Of a DNA stretch of 64,000 nucleotides, positions 9,372 to 18,049 are shown piece by piece. The translations under genes were made by a program, and so were the position numbers. The stretch comes from Limivivens faecihominis (lineage in GTDB: Bacteria; Bacillota; Clostridia; Lachnospirales; Lachnospiraceae). Numbering within the stretch: position 1 is the first letter of the stretch; each line of letters starts with the position of its first letter. Location: the NCBI RefSeq assembly GCF_020686945.1, contig NZ_JAJEPR010000003.1, forward strand, positions 62,001 through 126,000. Direction: 5' to 3'. The notes beneath the pieces are model-generated. The model did not search any database, was not told the origin of the DNA, and worked only from the letters and a program-made list of their open reading frames with translations.

Positions 9372-9761
9372 TTAATTATCACACCTTTTCCTTCCTTTAT
9401 TATTATTGGTATTTGTCAAATTTTCCTCTGTTTTTTTCAATCGTTCCAAAGCAATTTCTTGTGTTAACTCTTTTACTCTCGTCTCTAAACTTGATAATTC
9501 CACTGTCATTAAAAAAACCTTTACCAGCAGAATAAATATTATAAATGCAAATACTAAATTTGCCGGAGAATATACTCCTAAAATTTTTGAGGCGATATCA
9601 AATATCTTAGGATATATTGCCATAATAATAAGAGCAACAGAAAAGATAACCCAAAAAATTGCGTATTCGATCTGCATTTTAAATTTCTTTATTTTTTTCA
9701 GCATAGAATATGTACTGACTAACGCCATAAAAATAAGCAACACTCTTAATGCTAATGACAT
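9372..9761 (-). CDS. DUF2304 small membrane protein
   Basis: 129 residues with three hydrophobic segments (about 4-20, 33-52 and 65-90) followed by a charged helix rich in Glu, Leu and Lys. This architecture and size fit DUF2304 proteins, which occur next to DPM1-like glycosyltransferases and are thought to assist lipid-linked sugar handling at the membrane. The partner glycosyltransferase ends only 12 bp upstream on the same strand. The last residues are basic and low-complexity (TNTNNNKGRKR). Confidence 0.82.
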   Translation of the reverse strand: MSLALRVLLIFMALVSTYSMLKKIKKFKMQIEYAIFWVIFSVALIIMAIYPKIFDIASKILGVYSPANLVFAFIIFILLVKVFLMTVELSSLETRVKELTQEIALERLKKTEENLTNTNNNKGRKRCDN

Positions 9762-9773
9762 TTCTTTTCCTCC

Positions 9774-10466
9774 TTACCTTTTGGGTCGCTCTCTGAAATT
9801 TTGCATAATTAATATTGATATCATCATTCGGAGCATATATATGATCGACTTTGTTACATTTAAATAACTTTCTCCCGTTTCTCTTTCATTCATGCTAACC
9901 TGAACTTCGGATACTTTGCAACCTTTTTTAATAAGAAAAGAAATCGTATCCGGTTCCGGTCCATAGTTTATATTATTGGCAAACTCTTTTAAAACGCTTC
10001 TGCCAAACAAACGCATTCCTGAGGTTGGATCCGTTATTCTTTTACCTGTCGTAACTTTTATTCCCCAACTGATTAAACGATTTCCAATCATGCGTGCCGT
10101 AAAAGGCTTTTTTTCGGTAACGAATCTTGAACCTATTACAATGTCATAGCCCTTTAAAATTTCTTTGTACATTTTTTCGATGTATTCGGGTCTATGCTGT
10201 CCGTCTGCATCAAATTGAATTGCATAATCATAGTTGTTGTAATAAGCATATTTCATTCCCGTTTGAAAAGCTCCTGCCAGCCCCAAGTTAACCGGTAAAT
10301 CAATAATATTATATCCGTTTTCATGACAAATTTCAGAGGTTCGATCTTTTGACCCATCGTTAACCACTACATAATCAAACTGAGAATAATTTTTTGTAAT
10401 GTTATTTATAACATTTTCTATACATTCTTCCTCATTATACGCAGGGATAATCAATAACAACTTCAT
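9774..10466 (-). CDS. Family 2 glycosyltransferase, DPM1-like, partner of DUF2304
   Basis: A 230-residue soluble or peripheral GT2. Motifs in order: LLIIPAYNEEE (3-13), VVNDGSKDRT (34-43), FDADGQH (about 84-90, DxD site) and VIGSRFV (about 109-115). PTSGMRLF is a phrase shared with polyprenyl-phosphate sugar synthases. No C-terminal membrane hairpin is present, and the adjacent DUF2304 protein may supply membrane attachment. It is probably a polyprenyl-phosphate hexose synthase for the cassette's glycan. Confidence 0.87.
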   Translation of the reverse strand: MKLLLIIPAYNEEECIENVINNITKNYSQFDYVVVNDGSKDRTSEICHENGYNIIDLPVNLGLAGAFQTGMKYAYYNNYDYAIQFDADGQHRPEYIEKMYKEILKGYDIVIGSRFVTEKKPFTARMIGNRLISWGIKVTTGKRITDPTSGMRLFGRSVLKEFANNINYGPEPDTISFLIKKGCKVSEVQVSMNERETGESYLNVTKSIIYMLRMMISILIMQNFRERPKR

Positions 10467-10487
10467 TTTTCTTCCTCCTTTTGTCCA

Positions 10488-11270
10488 TTATCCATTTGAC
10501 TTTTCTGCGTTTTTATAAACCTTGTTGATAATCTTAGCAATTTTTTCCGGCCAAAACTTCTTTAACATTTCTAAATCTTCAATCGTTCTCAAATTCATCC
10601 CTATGATTTCAGTCGTAGTAGATCCTTCATGAACTCTATGTCCCATAAGTTTTTTCCCTGTATAAACAAACTCACCACTCATTCGTGATAATCTTTCCCA
10701 CGCTTCCCAATCAATATTACTTTTATATCCTACTCTAAAAACTTTTTCAGGTAAATTATCTTTCACATAGGTAACAGCAGGACAGCAGATCGGATTTCCC
10801 ATTGACAAAATTAATCTTTTAATCAAAACAGTCTTCCTGAGAAATTTTATTTTCAACGGTAAAAGCATAATTTTTTTGATCATTAAATTCTTAGTACGAC
10901 TTATTTTTTTACCATTTTTTATTTCATAATAGTCGCAAAAAAAGATTAGTGGATTATCAGCCCGTTCCAACAGTTCAACTGCCTTTTCTGCATATTCTCT
11001 ATCATATATATCATCTTGATGCGCAATCGTCACATAAGGCGTATTAACTTTACTATAAGCATAGTTCCAGTCACTTGCTATATTAGATTTATGATCCGCT
11101 ATATATAATTTGATAGCATATTTCTCAGCCAATTCTCTGATAAACAAATTATCTGTCGAAGTAGTTATTATCACCTTACTTTTTATCGATTGGTTTTTTA
11201 TGGATTTAATACACTCTTCCAGATATTCACTTTCCTTATATGCGCATATTACAAATGTATGTTTTATCAT
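10488..11270 (-). CDS. Family 2 glycosyltransferase
   Basis: A 260-residue GT2 with FVICAYKESEYLEECIKSI at the N-terminus and AHQDDIYD (about residues 89-96) as the DxD-type metal site. The C-terminal part is basic. It lies in a tightly packed run of same-strand genes (about 20 bp on each side) within the AT-rich cassette. It probably adds one sugar of the repeat unit. Neither donor nor acceptor can be read. Confidence 0.82.
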   Translation of the reverse strand: MIKHTFVICAYKESEYLEECIKSIKNQSIKSKVIITTSTDNLFIRELAEKYAIKLYIADHKSNIASDWNYAYSKVNTPYVTIAHQDDIYDREYAEKAVELLERADNPLIFFCDYYEIKNGKKISRTKNLMIKKIMLLPLKIKFLRKTVLIKRLILSMGNPICCPAVTYVKDNLPEKVFRVGYKSNIDWEAWERLSRMSGEFVYTGKKLMGHRVHEGSTTTEIIGMNLRTIEDLEMLKKFWPEKIAKIINKVYKNAEKSNG

Positions 11271-11292
11271 AATCTTACCTTTTACTTAATCT

Positions 11293-12192
11293 TTAAATTT
11301 TACCAATCAGCATCAAAAACCTTATAACTAACTCAGAGCTTATATTTGGTCTCCATCTTTTGGGATAAAAAGCTTTTTTTATTGATTTTAACAATGAATA
11401 TTTTTCTCCACAGAACCACGATGCAATCTCAATATCATGATCATTACATACCGGTGAATATATTCTGACAAATTCCTGTGCACACGACCGTATATCTGAA
11501 TTTCCCGTAGATAAAGTTTTCCACAGCCACTTAAATTTACTTGAAAGTTTACTCGATGACATACTTATGTCTAATCGCCTGTGCAATGAAGCAATCCTTT
11601 TATCGTAATATGATTCCCCAAATTTTGTTATTAAAAGACATGCCCACCAATCATGTGAAGTCAAATTATTAATTTCACAATCCAACATAAGCCTCCGACA
11701 TTCTCCATTTATAACAATTGAAAAACCCTGATATAAACAATCTGTCAAAGAACGCCGGAAATCAAATTTATACTTTGGAGCCGTGCAAATTCCTAACTCA
11801 TTTTCCATATCAGCTGACATCAATTTATACGAGCTATGAAACAATAATGGCTTTGTTTGATCCTGTTTTTTCATCCATTCTACAGCCCATTTTATTTTAT
11901 CTGGAAGCCAAACGTCATCTTGGTCAGAAAAAGCCCAATAAGAACCTGTTTCTGCCTTTTTTAAGAGGGTCAAAAAGCTTTTACCCCACTTTACATTATC
12001 ACCTCGAAAAAGCACAATTTTTCCTGCCTTCTCATATTCCTTTAAAATATTACAAGTATTATCCGACGAGCCATCATCTCTAACATAGATTCTTATATTT
12101 GGATATGTTTGTCCTAAAATACTATCGATTTGATCTTTTATATATTTTTCTCCATTGTAGGTAGAAATCAAGACATTTACAAGTTCTTCCAT
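11293..12192 (-). CDS. Family 2 glycosyltransferase (rhamnosyltransferase-like)
   Basis: A 299-residue GT2. The start VLISTYNGEKYIKDQIDSIL, the phrase VRDDGSSDNT (about 37-46) and the site WAFSDQDDVWLPDK (about 89-102) are typical of the group that includes many annotated alpha-L-rhamnosyl- and galactosyltransferases. The stop of the WbsX-like gene's upstream neighbour and this start are packed within 4 bp, so translation is likely coupled. Sugar specificity is inferred only loosely. Confidence 0.83.
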   Translation of the reverse strand: MEELVNVLISTYNGEKYIKDQIDSILGQTYPNIRIYVRDDGSSDNTCNILKEYEKAGKIVLFRGDNVKWGKSFLTLLKKAETGSYWAFSDQDDVWLPDKIKWAVEWMKKQDQTKPLLFHSSYKLMSADMENELGICTAPKYKFDFRRSLTDCLYQGFSIVINGECRRLMLDCEINNLTSHDWWACLLITKFGESYYDKRIASLHRRLDISMSSSKLSSKFKWLWKTLSTGNSDIRSCAQEFVRIYSPVCNDHDIEIASWFCGEKYSLLKSIKKAFYPKRWRPNISSELVIRFLMLIGKI

Positions 12193-12195
12193 AAC

Positions 12196-13320
12196 TCAAT
12201 TTTCCTCTGGCCATTCATTATTTTCTATTAACGCCTGTTTAACTGCTTCTAAATAGCCATATCCATTAATTTTATCTGGTTCAAGCATAGAACCTTCTGC
12301 CCATTCATTCCAAGCTGCCACAAAAATCATATCTTTATGGTAAACCTCTTTAGCCCGCCTGATTTGTTTTGAAAAATATTGATGAAATAATTCCGGACTT
12401 GCATTGTTTACCACCAGACCATGTTTTCCTTTTCGTGGTGTATTATCCCATCCAGTAAAGGCTCCCGGTATTCTCTTTTCATCCGTTGGCTTTCTATTGA
12501 TAACACACTCCCACAATTTTCCATAATCCATTAGTTCCAGCTTCGTCACATCCATATTTATTTTCACTTTGAATGTTCTTTGCAGAAAAGATAAAAATTT
12601 GTAGCCATTTTTGCGGATGAACATCATCCATTTACTTCTATAATCATAAAAAGCATATGCAGGCTGATGTTCAACGCCAAAGTCAAAACGTGAATCATCT
12701 TTATGCTTCTTCATTCCAAAATAGTAATTTTGATATGCAAAGCTAATACCTTTCAAACCTTTCTCTACCGCTTTTTTTTGCCAATAATCAAGCATCTCAT
12801 TTAAGTTTGAGACATCTTCCGGGTTAAAAATCAATAATAACGGCTTTCCTTCTACACAAATATACCTTTTATCTGAAAAAAAGGTATATAAATAGTCAAA
12901 ATGTGCATCCCAGTCTTCTTTTCCACCATATGTCTGTGCTATCAGCATCGTGTTATTTCCACTCCAGGAATCAGTCCACGAATGGTTTGCCCAGGAGATA
13001 CAATATCGAACATTTATATCTTTATTATCACGCAACAGTTCTAATGGTTTTTCCAGAAGTTTACGGCCCTGAATCCAATAGTGATAAATGCAAAAGCCAT
13101 ATATACCATACTTTTCAGCTAAATCAGCCTGCCACTTCAAGGTTTCTACATCTGTCAAGTCATAATAATTATCATTTAAAGGTTCCATTGGCTGCATATG
13201 TCCTTCATATAAAGGTTTTGCATTTTTTACATTTGTCCATTCTGTAAAGCCTTCTCCCCAGAATGCATTATTTTCAGGAATCTCGTGAAACTGTGGCAAA
13301 TAAAACGGAATAACTTTCAT
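12196..13320 (-). CDS. WbsX-like/GH99-like glycan biosynthesis protein
   Basis: 374 residues beginning KVIPFYLPQFHEIPENN with WGEGFTEWTNV next, the hallmark of WbsX-like proteins (glycoside-hydrolase-99-like domain) found in O-antigen and capsule loci. Other family phrases are YGFCIYHYW, SWANHSW and a C-terminal WNEWAEGSMLEPD with candidate catalytic acidic residues. It is a cytoplasmic TIM-barrel-like protein without a signal peptide. In such loci it is often listed as a putative glycosyltransferase, and its actual reaction is unsettled. It sits between a GT2 gene and the flippase. Confidence 0.88.
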   Translation of the reverse strand: MKVIPFYLPQFHEIPENNAFWGEGFTEWTNVKNAKPLYEGHMQPMEPLNDNYYDLTDVETLKWQADLAEKYGIYGFCIYHYWIQGRKLLEKPLELLRDNKDINVRYCISWANHSWTDSWSGNNTMLIAQTYGGKEDWDAHFDYLYTFFSDKRYICVEGKPLLLIFNPEDVSNLNEMLDYWQKKAVEKGLKGISFAYQNYYFGMKKHKDDSRFDFGVEHQPAYAFYDYRSKWMMFIRKNGYKFLSFLQRTFKVKINMDVTKLELMDYGKLWECVINRKPTDEKRIPGAFTGWDNTPRKGKHGLVVNNASPELFHQYFSKQIRRAKEVYHKDMIFVAAWNEWAEGSMLEPDKINGYGYLEAVKQALIENNEWPEEN

Positions 13321-13339
13321 TTATTGTTCCTCTCTCTCG

Positions 13340-14563
13340 TTATAATTTTTTAATTTTATTTCCTATAAATCCCGCACATAACAATATTTGTAATGCTAAC
13401 GTCAAAATCAATACAATATTAACACCATCCATGCTATATTTTTTTATATAATATATTGATAATACAATACATCCGATAAGACTACAAGCATTAGATATAA
13501 GTAAACCTTTAAAATCTCTCAGTACTGTTAAGATAGAACAGGAAAACCAGACTAATGCTGTTAATATCGAACATATAATAACTGGAATTAACATATATGC
13601 ATATGGTTCTATTTCTTTGCCAAAAATCAAGCACAATGCCCATTTTCCTAATACCTTAGCACCTCCCAAACTAAGTAGTGCAATAATTGTTATTGCTCCC
13701 AGACATTTAAATAATAATTTTGAAAATCTGTTTTTGCTTCTATTAGACAACTCCAGAGCAAACAATGACATAATTGGGCTAAATACATATGTAGCCATTA
13801 CCTGTACTACTGTTGCCGGCATTGAAACTGAAGAATATATTCCCAAGATACTGCTTCCATAATATAATTCCAGGATATATCTGGGAATAGAAGTTATTGC
13901 TGTTGACATAAAAACGTACACAACAAGGGGGAAACATTCTTTTAATAGTTCTTCAACTTTCTTTTTATTTCTACCTGTCCAAATTTCATCTATTTTTCCG
14001 GCTTTTGGAACATCATATAACCCAATCACCAGATAAGATATTACTACCATAAGAAGAATACTTACTTCGAGTTTTTTCCAAATATATAGCGACACTACAA
14101 ATGCAGTACAATTAAGTAACCCGCGTATAATAAATGATTTTCCAATAATATCCATACTCCATTTTTTCTGGTCTATTCCATGAAAAACATCTACCAGCGC
14201 TTCGTGAGCCTTAAAAATCATATATAAACAAATGACTATGATTGTTTTTAAATCATACCTGTTTATTACTGTAAAAATCAGACATCCTATTATTGCAACC
14301 AAACAGGTAACAAATCTTGAATCTATATATTGCCTATTTTCATATTTACCTGAAATATCTGAAACCTGATAATTTCTCATTCCATAAATTGCAATTCCGT
14401 AAAAGACATTTGCTATTGACATTGCCAAAGAATAAGTTCCAGCATCATCAAAACCAGATATTCTTACTATGAAAACACTTAACAACCACTGAGTAAGCAT
14501 ATAAATAAAACTGCCTGCCGAACTCCATAAGATATTATTTTTTACATTTATTTTTGTATCCAT
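13340..14563 (-). CDS. Wzx-type oligosaccharide flippase (MOP superfamily)
   Basis: 407 residues with about twelve hydrophobic segments along the whole length. The N-terminal block NNILWSSAGSFIYMLTQWLLSVFI and the early segment YSLAMSIANVF are typical of the RfbX/Wzx polysaccharide transporters. It would flip undecaprenyl-linked repeat units across the membrane. An ABC-type exporter is encoded elsewhere in the same locus, so two export routes coexist. The island shows no obvious Wzy polymerase. The DUF2142 or DUF6020 membrane proteins may fill that or a lipid-linked-sugar transferase role. Confidence 0.85.
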   Translation of the reverse strand: MDTKINVKNNILWSSAGSFIYMLTQWLLSVFIVRISGFDDAGTYSLAMSIANVFYGIAIYGMRNYQVSDISGKYENRQYIDSRFVTCLVAIIGCLIFTVINRYDLKTIIVICLYMIFKAHEALVDVFHGIDQKKWSMDIIGKSFIIRGLLNCTAFVVSLYIWKKLEVSILLMVVISYLVIGLYDVPKAGKIDEIWTGRNKKKVEELLKECFPLVVYVFMSTAITSIPRYILELYYGSSILGIYSSVSMPATVVQVMATYVFSPIMSLFALELSNRSKNRFSKLLFKCLGAITIIALLSLGGAKVLGKWALCLIFGKEIEPYAYMLIPVIICSILTALVWFSCSILTVLRDFKGLLISNACSLIGCIVLSIYYIKKYSMDGVNIVLILTLALQILLCAGFIGNKIKKL

Positions 14564-14581
14564 ATAATCACCTACATATCC

Positions 14582-16621
14582 TTATCTGGTCAGTGTATTT
14601 TGAGTTATATCAATTATGACCAAACACTGAAGTACAACATTTAGGTACATTAAATTCAAATGCAAACGAATCTTTTTTTTCAAAAACAGTCTACTCAAAA
14701 GAACCATGATAAGCGGAATTAAAGGTAAAAAATACCTTCCTTGTATACCAGCAATCACTACATAATTTTCTGGTGTAAAAGATAACATCATGCTCAATGC
14801 AACCAATCCATATATTCCTGCACATACACCCAGCAGCAAAAAGATATGCCAACAAGACACTTTCTTAATTCCACAGCTTTCCTCAAAATCCGTCACACAA
14901 CTCAATAAGAAAACAAGCAAGATACAAATAATAAGCATCTCATTCACATTAAAATCCCACCATCCTAATGTATATCCAAACATATCTTTTATATATTTAA
15001 AAGCATTCAACATAGTTGTATTGAAAAAAATCAGCAAAATTTTTATAGGATTTTTAAGTATCCCATTAACAGAATACGTTATTATTTGTTCAGAACTATA
15101 TTCCACTGAATCTCCACTTATAGCAACGACAGTGGCTAAATTATACAATAAGCAAACCACGGCAGCACAAATAAGCATTCCGATACATAAAACACACCAC
15201 TTTCTAGGTTCTTTTATTGTTTTATTAACACTTATTAATAACGGCAACAATGCAAACAAGCAATATACTGCTTTTTGTGGAATCAAAAATAACATTACAA
15301 TAAACAATAGTATTATATTTCTTTTGGTTAATTTTCTTTTTTCCGTATATGCATACTCTAATACCATTGATAAAAAAAGCCAAGATAAGCCAATCAATAC
15401 TGCATCATAAGAAAACGAAGCCCCTAAGCTTAAAGCCATCGGACTTAAACCAGCCACAAAAAGAGCTCCCCTCCCCCATGGAATAATTTTTATCGATAAA
15501 TAAACTAATATTATGTACGCAAGCAAATTACAAAATTCACCAAATAAAATCAAATATATTGTTTTTAAATTTGCTAAGCGTGCAATTGTTATTCCTACTA
15601 TTCCGGGTAAATATAATAAAGGAAACTTTGCCACTCCATCTGTTTCTACTTCTGTTAATTCTGTATTTCTTTCCTGCCTTTGTGCAAAATATATAAGTTT
15701 CTGATAATCAGCCACATCCGGCTGTTTATCGTATAAATTCTGCATAGATACATCTTCTGTTCTCATAAATATTTTATTTGCTTTTGTATCATCCTTAATT
15801 CCCAGCAGAACGTTGGAATAGTGATATGTGGAAACGCTGTGCACAATTGAATCTGGCGCACTATTAACTGGCATAATAATCATATATATAACACCAAAAA
15901 GTAGCGCAAATATTAGAAAAATATTTTCAGTTTTCCAATTAGCTTTTTGTAAAAAAACAATTGCCGCTATTATTAAAATAACTATTACAAAACATCCTAA
16001 TGCAAAATACCATTTCAAAATTTCCTGATTATTATTTTTTGTAATAAGTTTAAAACTTAAGTCCCCTTCTTGCACTTCCCCATTAACGTCTAAGCCACCA
16101 TTAGGATATTGATTATATTTAGATCCCAAAAAACAAGCTATATTATTTCGAGAATTTATGTAATCTATAATTATGCTATAATGATAATTTTTTCCTTCCA
16201 TGTTATAGTTCGAAAAATCAATTCCTAATTCATTACCTGTTATAGTTGCCGTATTTACTTTTCCCTCATATACTACGTCGCTATTATCTTTATTTAAAAT
16301 TGTAATTTTAACATTCTTATGCTGATTGCTACTAATAGACAACCTTACACCACTAAGCGGTTTATTACTGGTGAAGTCCTGAACGATACTTATCTCACAG
16401 CCTTTGTTATTTCCATATTCTTCACTTGTGTCTATATTAAAATCAAGTATTCTTTCTTTTTCTTCAACTTGTTTTTGTATATACAAAACATACGTTCCCA
16501 CGAAAAACAAAAACACTAACACAAAACTTATTATTACTTTTATAAAGTTAGAACTTATCTTTCTCTTATGCATTGTGCTTATCCTTTTTACCACTGCCAT
16601 AATTTCATATTTACTTTTCAT
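14582..16621 (-). CDS. DUF2142 family large membrane protein (island copy)
   Basis: 679 residues. One membrane anchor near residues 25-47 is followed by an extracytoplasmic beta-rich domain (about 50-200) and then about ten membrane segments. The phrase MPVNSAPDSIVH and the later SFSYDAVLIGLSWLF fit DUF2142, a family of GT-C-like membrane proteins in glycan loci that may transfer lipid-linked sugars outside the cell. The chosen start overlaps the upstream lipoprotein gene by 11 bp. ATG codons at 16600 and 16573 are alternatives. A second member of the same family lies at 18.05-19.93 kb. Confidence 0.78.
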   Translation of the reverse strand: MKSKYEIMAVVKRISTMHKRKISSNFIKVIISFVLVFLFFVGTYVLYIQKQVEEKERILDFNIDTSEEYGNNKGCEISIVQDFTSNKPLSGVRLSISSNQHKNVKITILNKDNSDVVYEGKVNTATITGNELGIDFSNYNMEGKNYHYSIIIDYINSRNNIACFLGSKYNQYPNGGLDVNGEVQEGDLSFKLITKNNNQEILKWYFALGCFVIVILIIAAIVFLQKANWKTENIFLIFALLFGVIYMIIMPVNSAPDSIVHSVSTYHYSNVLLGIKDDTKANKIFMRTEDVSMQNLYDKQPDVADYQKLIYFAQRQERNTELTEVETDGVAKFPLLYLPGIVGITIARLANLKTIYLILFGEFCNLLAYIILVYLSIKIIPWGRGALFVAGLSPMALSLGASFSYDAVLIGLSWLFLSMVLEYAYTEKRKLTKRNIILLFIVMLFLIPQKAVYCLFALLPLLISVNKTIKEPRKWCVLCIGMLICAAVVCLLYNLATVVAISGDSVEYSSEQIITYSVNGILKNPIKILLIFFNTTMLNAFKYIKDMFGYTLGWWDFNVNEMLIICILLVFLLSCVTDFEESCGIKKVSCWHIFLLLGVCAGIYGLVALSMMLSFTPENYVVIAGIQGRYFLPLIPLIMVLLSRLFLKKKIRLHLNLMYLNVVLQCLVIIDITQNTLTR

Positions 16622-17900
16622 TTTCTAATATTTTACTTATATACATTCTTGGATAAATAACATATTCATACGTTTCCTTATCCTGGTCAAAGACTGCAAT
16701 TTTTTGGTTTCCTTTTATGATTCCTTTTATTTTTATTTTGTCTCCCACTTTGAATAATATTTCATTTTCTTTCTTATCATAGCTGCAATAATATAATTGA
16801 TTTGTATTTTCTTTTCTGAGCATCATATTAACCTTATTATTATCATAATCAATATGCATGCGTACAATATCCGCCGATATTTCCTGGGTTTCTCCCAAAT
16901 ATTCATAAGGATAAGTACAAATTTCTTCATAATCAAAAGTCAATTGCTTATTATTCAATTTAGTATTTTTAAAATCCCCAGCGAACAACGTAATAATAGG
17001 CAAAGTATTTTCTAGTTCATAATCAATAATTTGATTTCCTTTTGCACCTGGCAAAAATGATTCATTAGATGCCAACAAAGATATATTGCTTATAGATTTT
17101 AAGTTAGTTTCCTTATATAATGATGATCTATATAAGCTTGAACATTCAAATATACTACACTCTTCTAAAAAGCCATAAAGCACTACTTCATCACCAACTC
17201 GAAAATTTGCAACCTGAGCCTGTATATTCATTGCTCCCACAGTATTTCCGTATTGGCAAATATAAATATTATTTTCTTCATCTCTAATTTTAATGTATTG
17301 TGTATTCCAATCTTCAAAAATATCCATGACTTTTCCTTCTATTTTTAAAGGTTCATCAACATATTTTTGCGGTCTTGATAAAATCAAATTGTACTTTTCT
17401 TTTGCATCTGCGGCCTTTAACTTCAACTCTTCTATAGGTTCGCTATCATAAAACCAGTCAATACCTTGAATTTTTCCTGCTGAATTATATTTTGAAATTT
17501 TACTTGCCGGCACACCTTTCTTACACCGAAAGGTTTCATATTCTCCATTTTTCTTTCTGCAAATTACCTTCCCTTCTGCCAGACCGTTTTTAAAATCAGC
17601 CTCCACAACTACCCCTGTTTCCAAATACTCAATTGTTCCTTTTCCTGATAATTTTCCTTTTTCCCAATTACCCGATACTTTTATTTTATTTTCATCAGTA
17701 GACGCAAAGCTCCCCTCACCATCTGCTAATGAATCATTCAACTCGCCCTCATATACTCCTACAGCAGAAATATTTAAAAAAGAAAACTCTGTTTTGATTT
17801 CTGTTTTCTCTTCAACTTTTTTATGACATCCTGCCAAAACAAATACCATACAAATTAAAGTAAACAGCAAACTTAACCTCTTTTTATTTTTTCGATTCAT
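16611..17900 (-). CDS. Lipoprotein with MORN-type repeats and OB-like C-terminal region
   Basis: 429 residues. Residues 1-24 form a lipoprotein signal with lipobox VLAGC (Cys at about 25). Residues about 48-115 hold three MORN-like units (YEGELNDSLADGEGSF, GNWEKGKLSGKGTIEY, EADFKNGLAEG). The remainder contains two regions with alternating strands (IEGKVMDIFED..., FRVGDEVVLYGFL and FKVGDKIKIKGIIKG) that resemble OB-fold strand patterns. It should be displayed on the outer face of the membrane. It is the first gene of the island on this strand, follows a promoter with a palindromic element, and overlaps the DUF2142 gene. Its function is not recognised. Confidence 0.75.
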   Translation of the reverse strand: MNRKNKKRLSLLFTLICMVFVLAGCHKKVEEKTEIKTEFSFLNISAVGVYEGELNDSLADGEGSFASTDENKIKVSGNWEKGKLSGKGTIEYLETGVVVEADFKNGLAEGKVICRKKNGEYETFRCKKGVPASKISKYNSAGKIQGIDWFYDSEPIEELKLKAADAKEKYNLILSRPQKYVDEPLKIEGKVMDIFEDWNTQYIKIRDEENNIYICQYGNTVGAMNIQAQVANFRVGDEVVLYGFLEECSIFECSSLYRSSLYKETNLKSISNISLLASNESFLPGAKGNQIIDYELENTLPIITLFAGDFKNTKLNNKQLTFDYEEICTYPYEYLGETQEISADIVRMHIDYDNNKVNMMLRKENTNQLYYCSYDKKENEILFKVGDKIKIKGIIKGNQKIAVFDQDKETYEYVIYPRMYISKILENEK

Positions 17901-17961
17901 CTATAGCCTCCTGATTCATTTTTTACTTATGACAACTTAATTCCTTTACAATTGTGAGTCA

Positions 17962-17985
17962 AAATTCAATAGCACTATTGAATTT
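17962..17985. promoter_or_regulatory. 24-bp perfect palindrome, operator candidate
   Basis: AAATTCAATAG (17962-17972) and CTATTGAATTT (17975-17985) are perfect inverted arms separated by 2 bp. The site lies between the putative -10 box (18009-18014) and the first island gene (start 17900), where a repressor would block transcription. No T-run follows it on the minus strand, so it is not a typical terminator. Confidence 0.5.
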
Positions 17986-18008
17986 AATAATTCTAATCTA
18001 TTTTTCTC

Positions 18009-18037
18009 AGTGTATCATAATTTACACTTTTCTACAA
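18009..18037 (-). promoter_or_regulatory. Putative promoter of the AT-rich island operon
   Basis: On the minus strand, TTGTAG (18032-18037) and TACACT (18009-18014) are 17 bp apart, about 110 bp ahead of the lipoprotein start. A long AT-rich leader with the palindrome follows. The match to consensus is moderate. Confidence 0.4.
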
Positions 18038-18049
18038 TATAATCGGTTT

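Larger units (their letters stand above)
5509..18049. other. AT-rich accessory island inside the polysaccharide locus
   Basis: From just upstream of rfbD to just downstream of the 18.05-19.9 kb membrane gene, the DNA is clearly more AT-rich than its flanks and uses AT-ending codons. The change is abrupt at both edges. The island holds the ATPase/nuclease-like pair, two 5'-truncated genes, DUF2304, four glycan transferases or glycosidase-like proteins, a Wzx-type flippase, a DUF2142 protein and a MORN lipoprotein. This is the usual appearance of an exchangeable serotype cassette. No integrase or attachment repeat was seen, so replacement by homologous recombination in flanking conserved genes is the likelier route. 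Confidence 0.75.

Noticed and set aside
17962..17985. Terminator reading of the palindrome
   Set aside because: The stem is AT-rich with a 2-nt loop and no T-run follows on the minus strand. It also sits before, not after, the gene.
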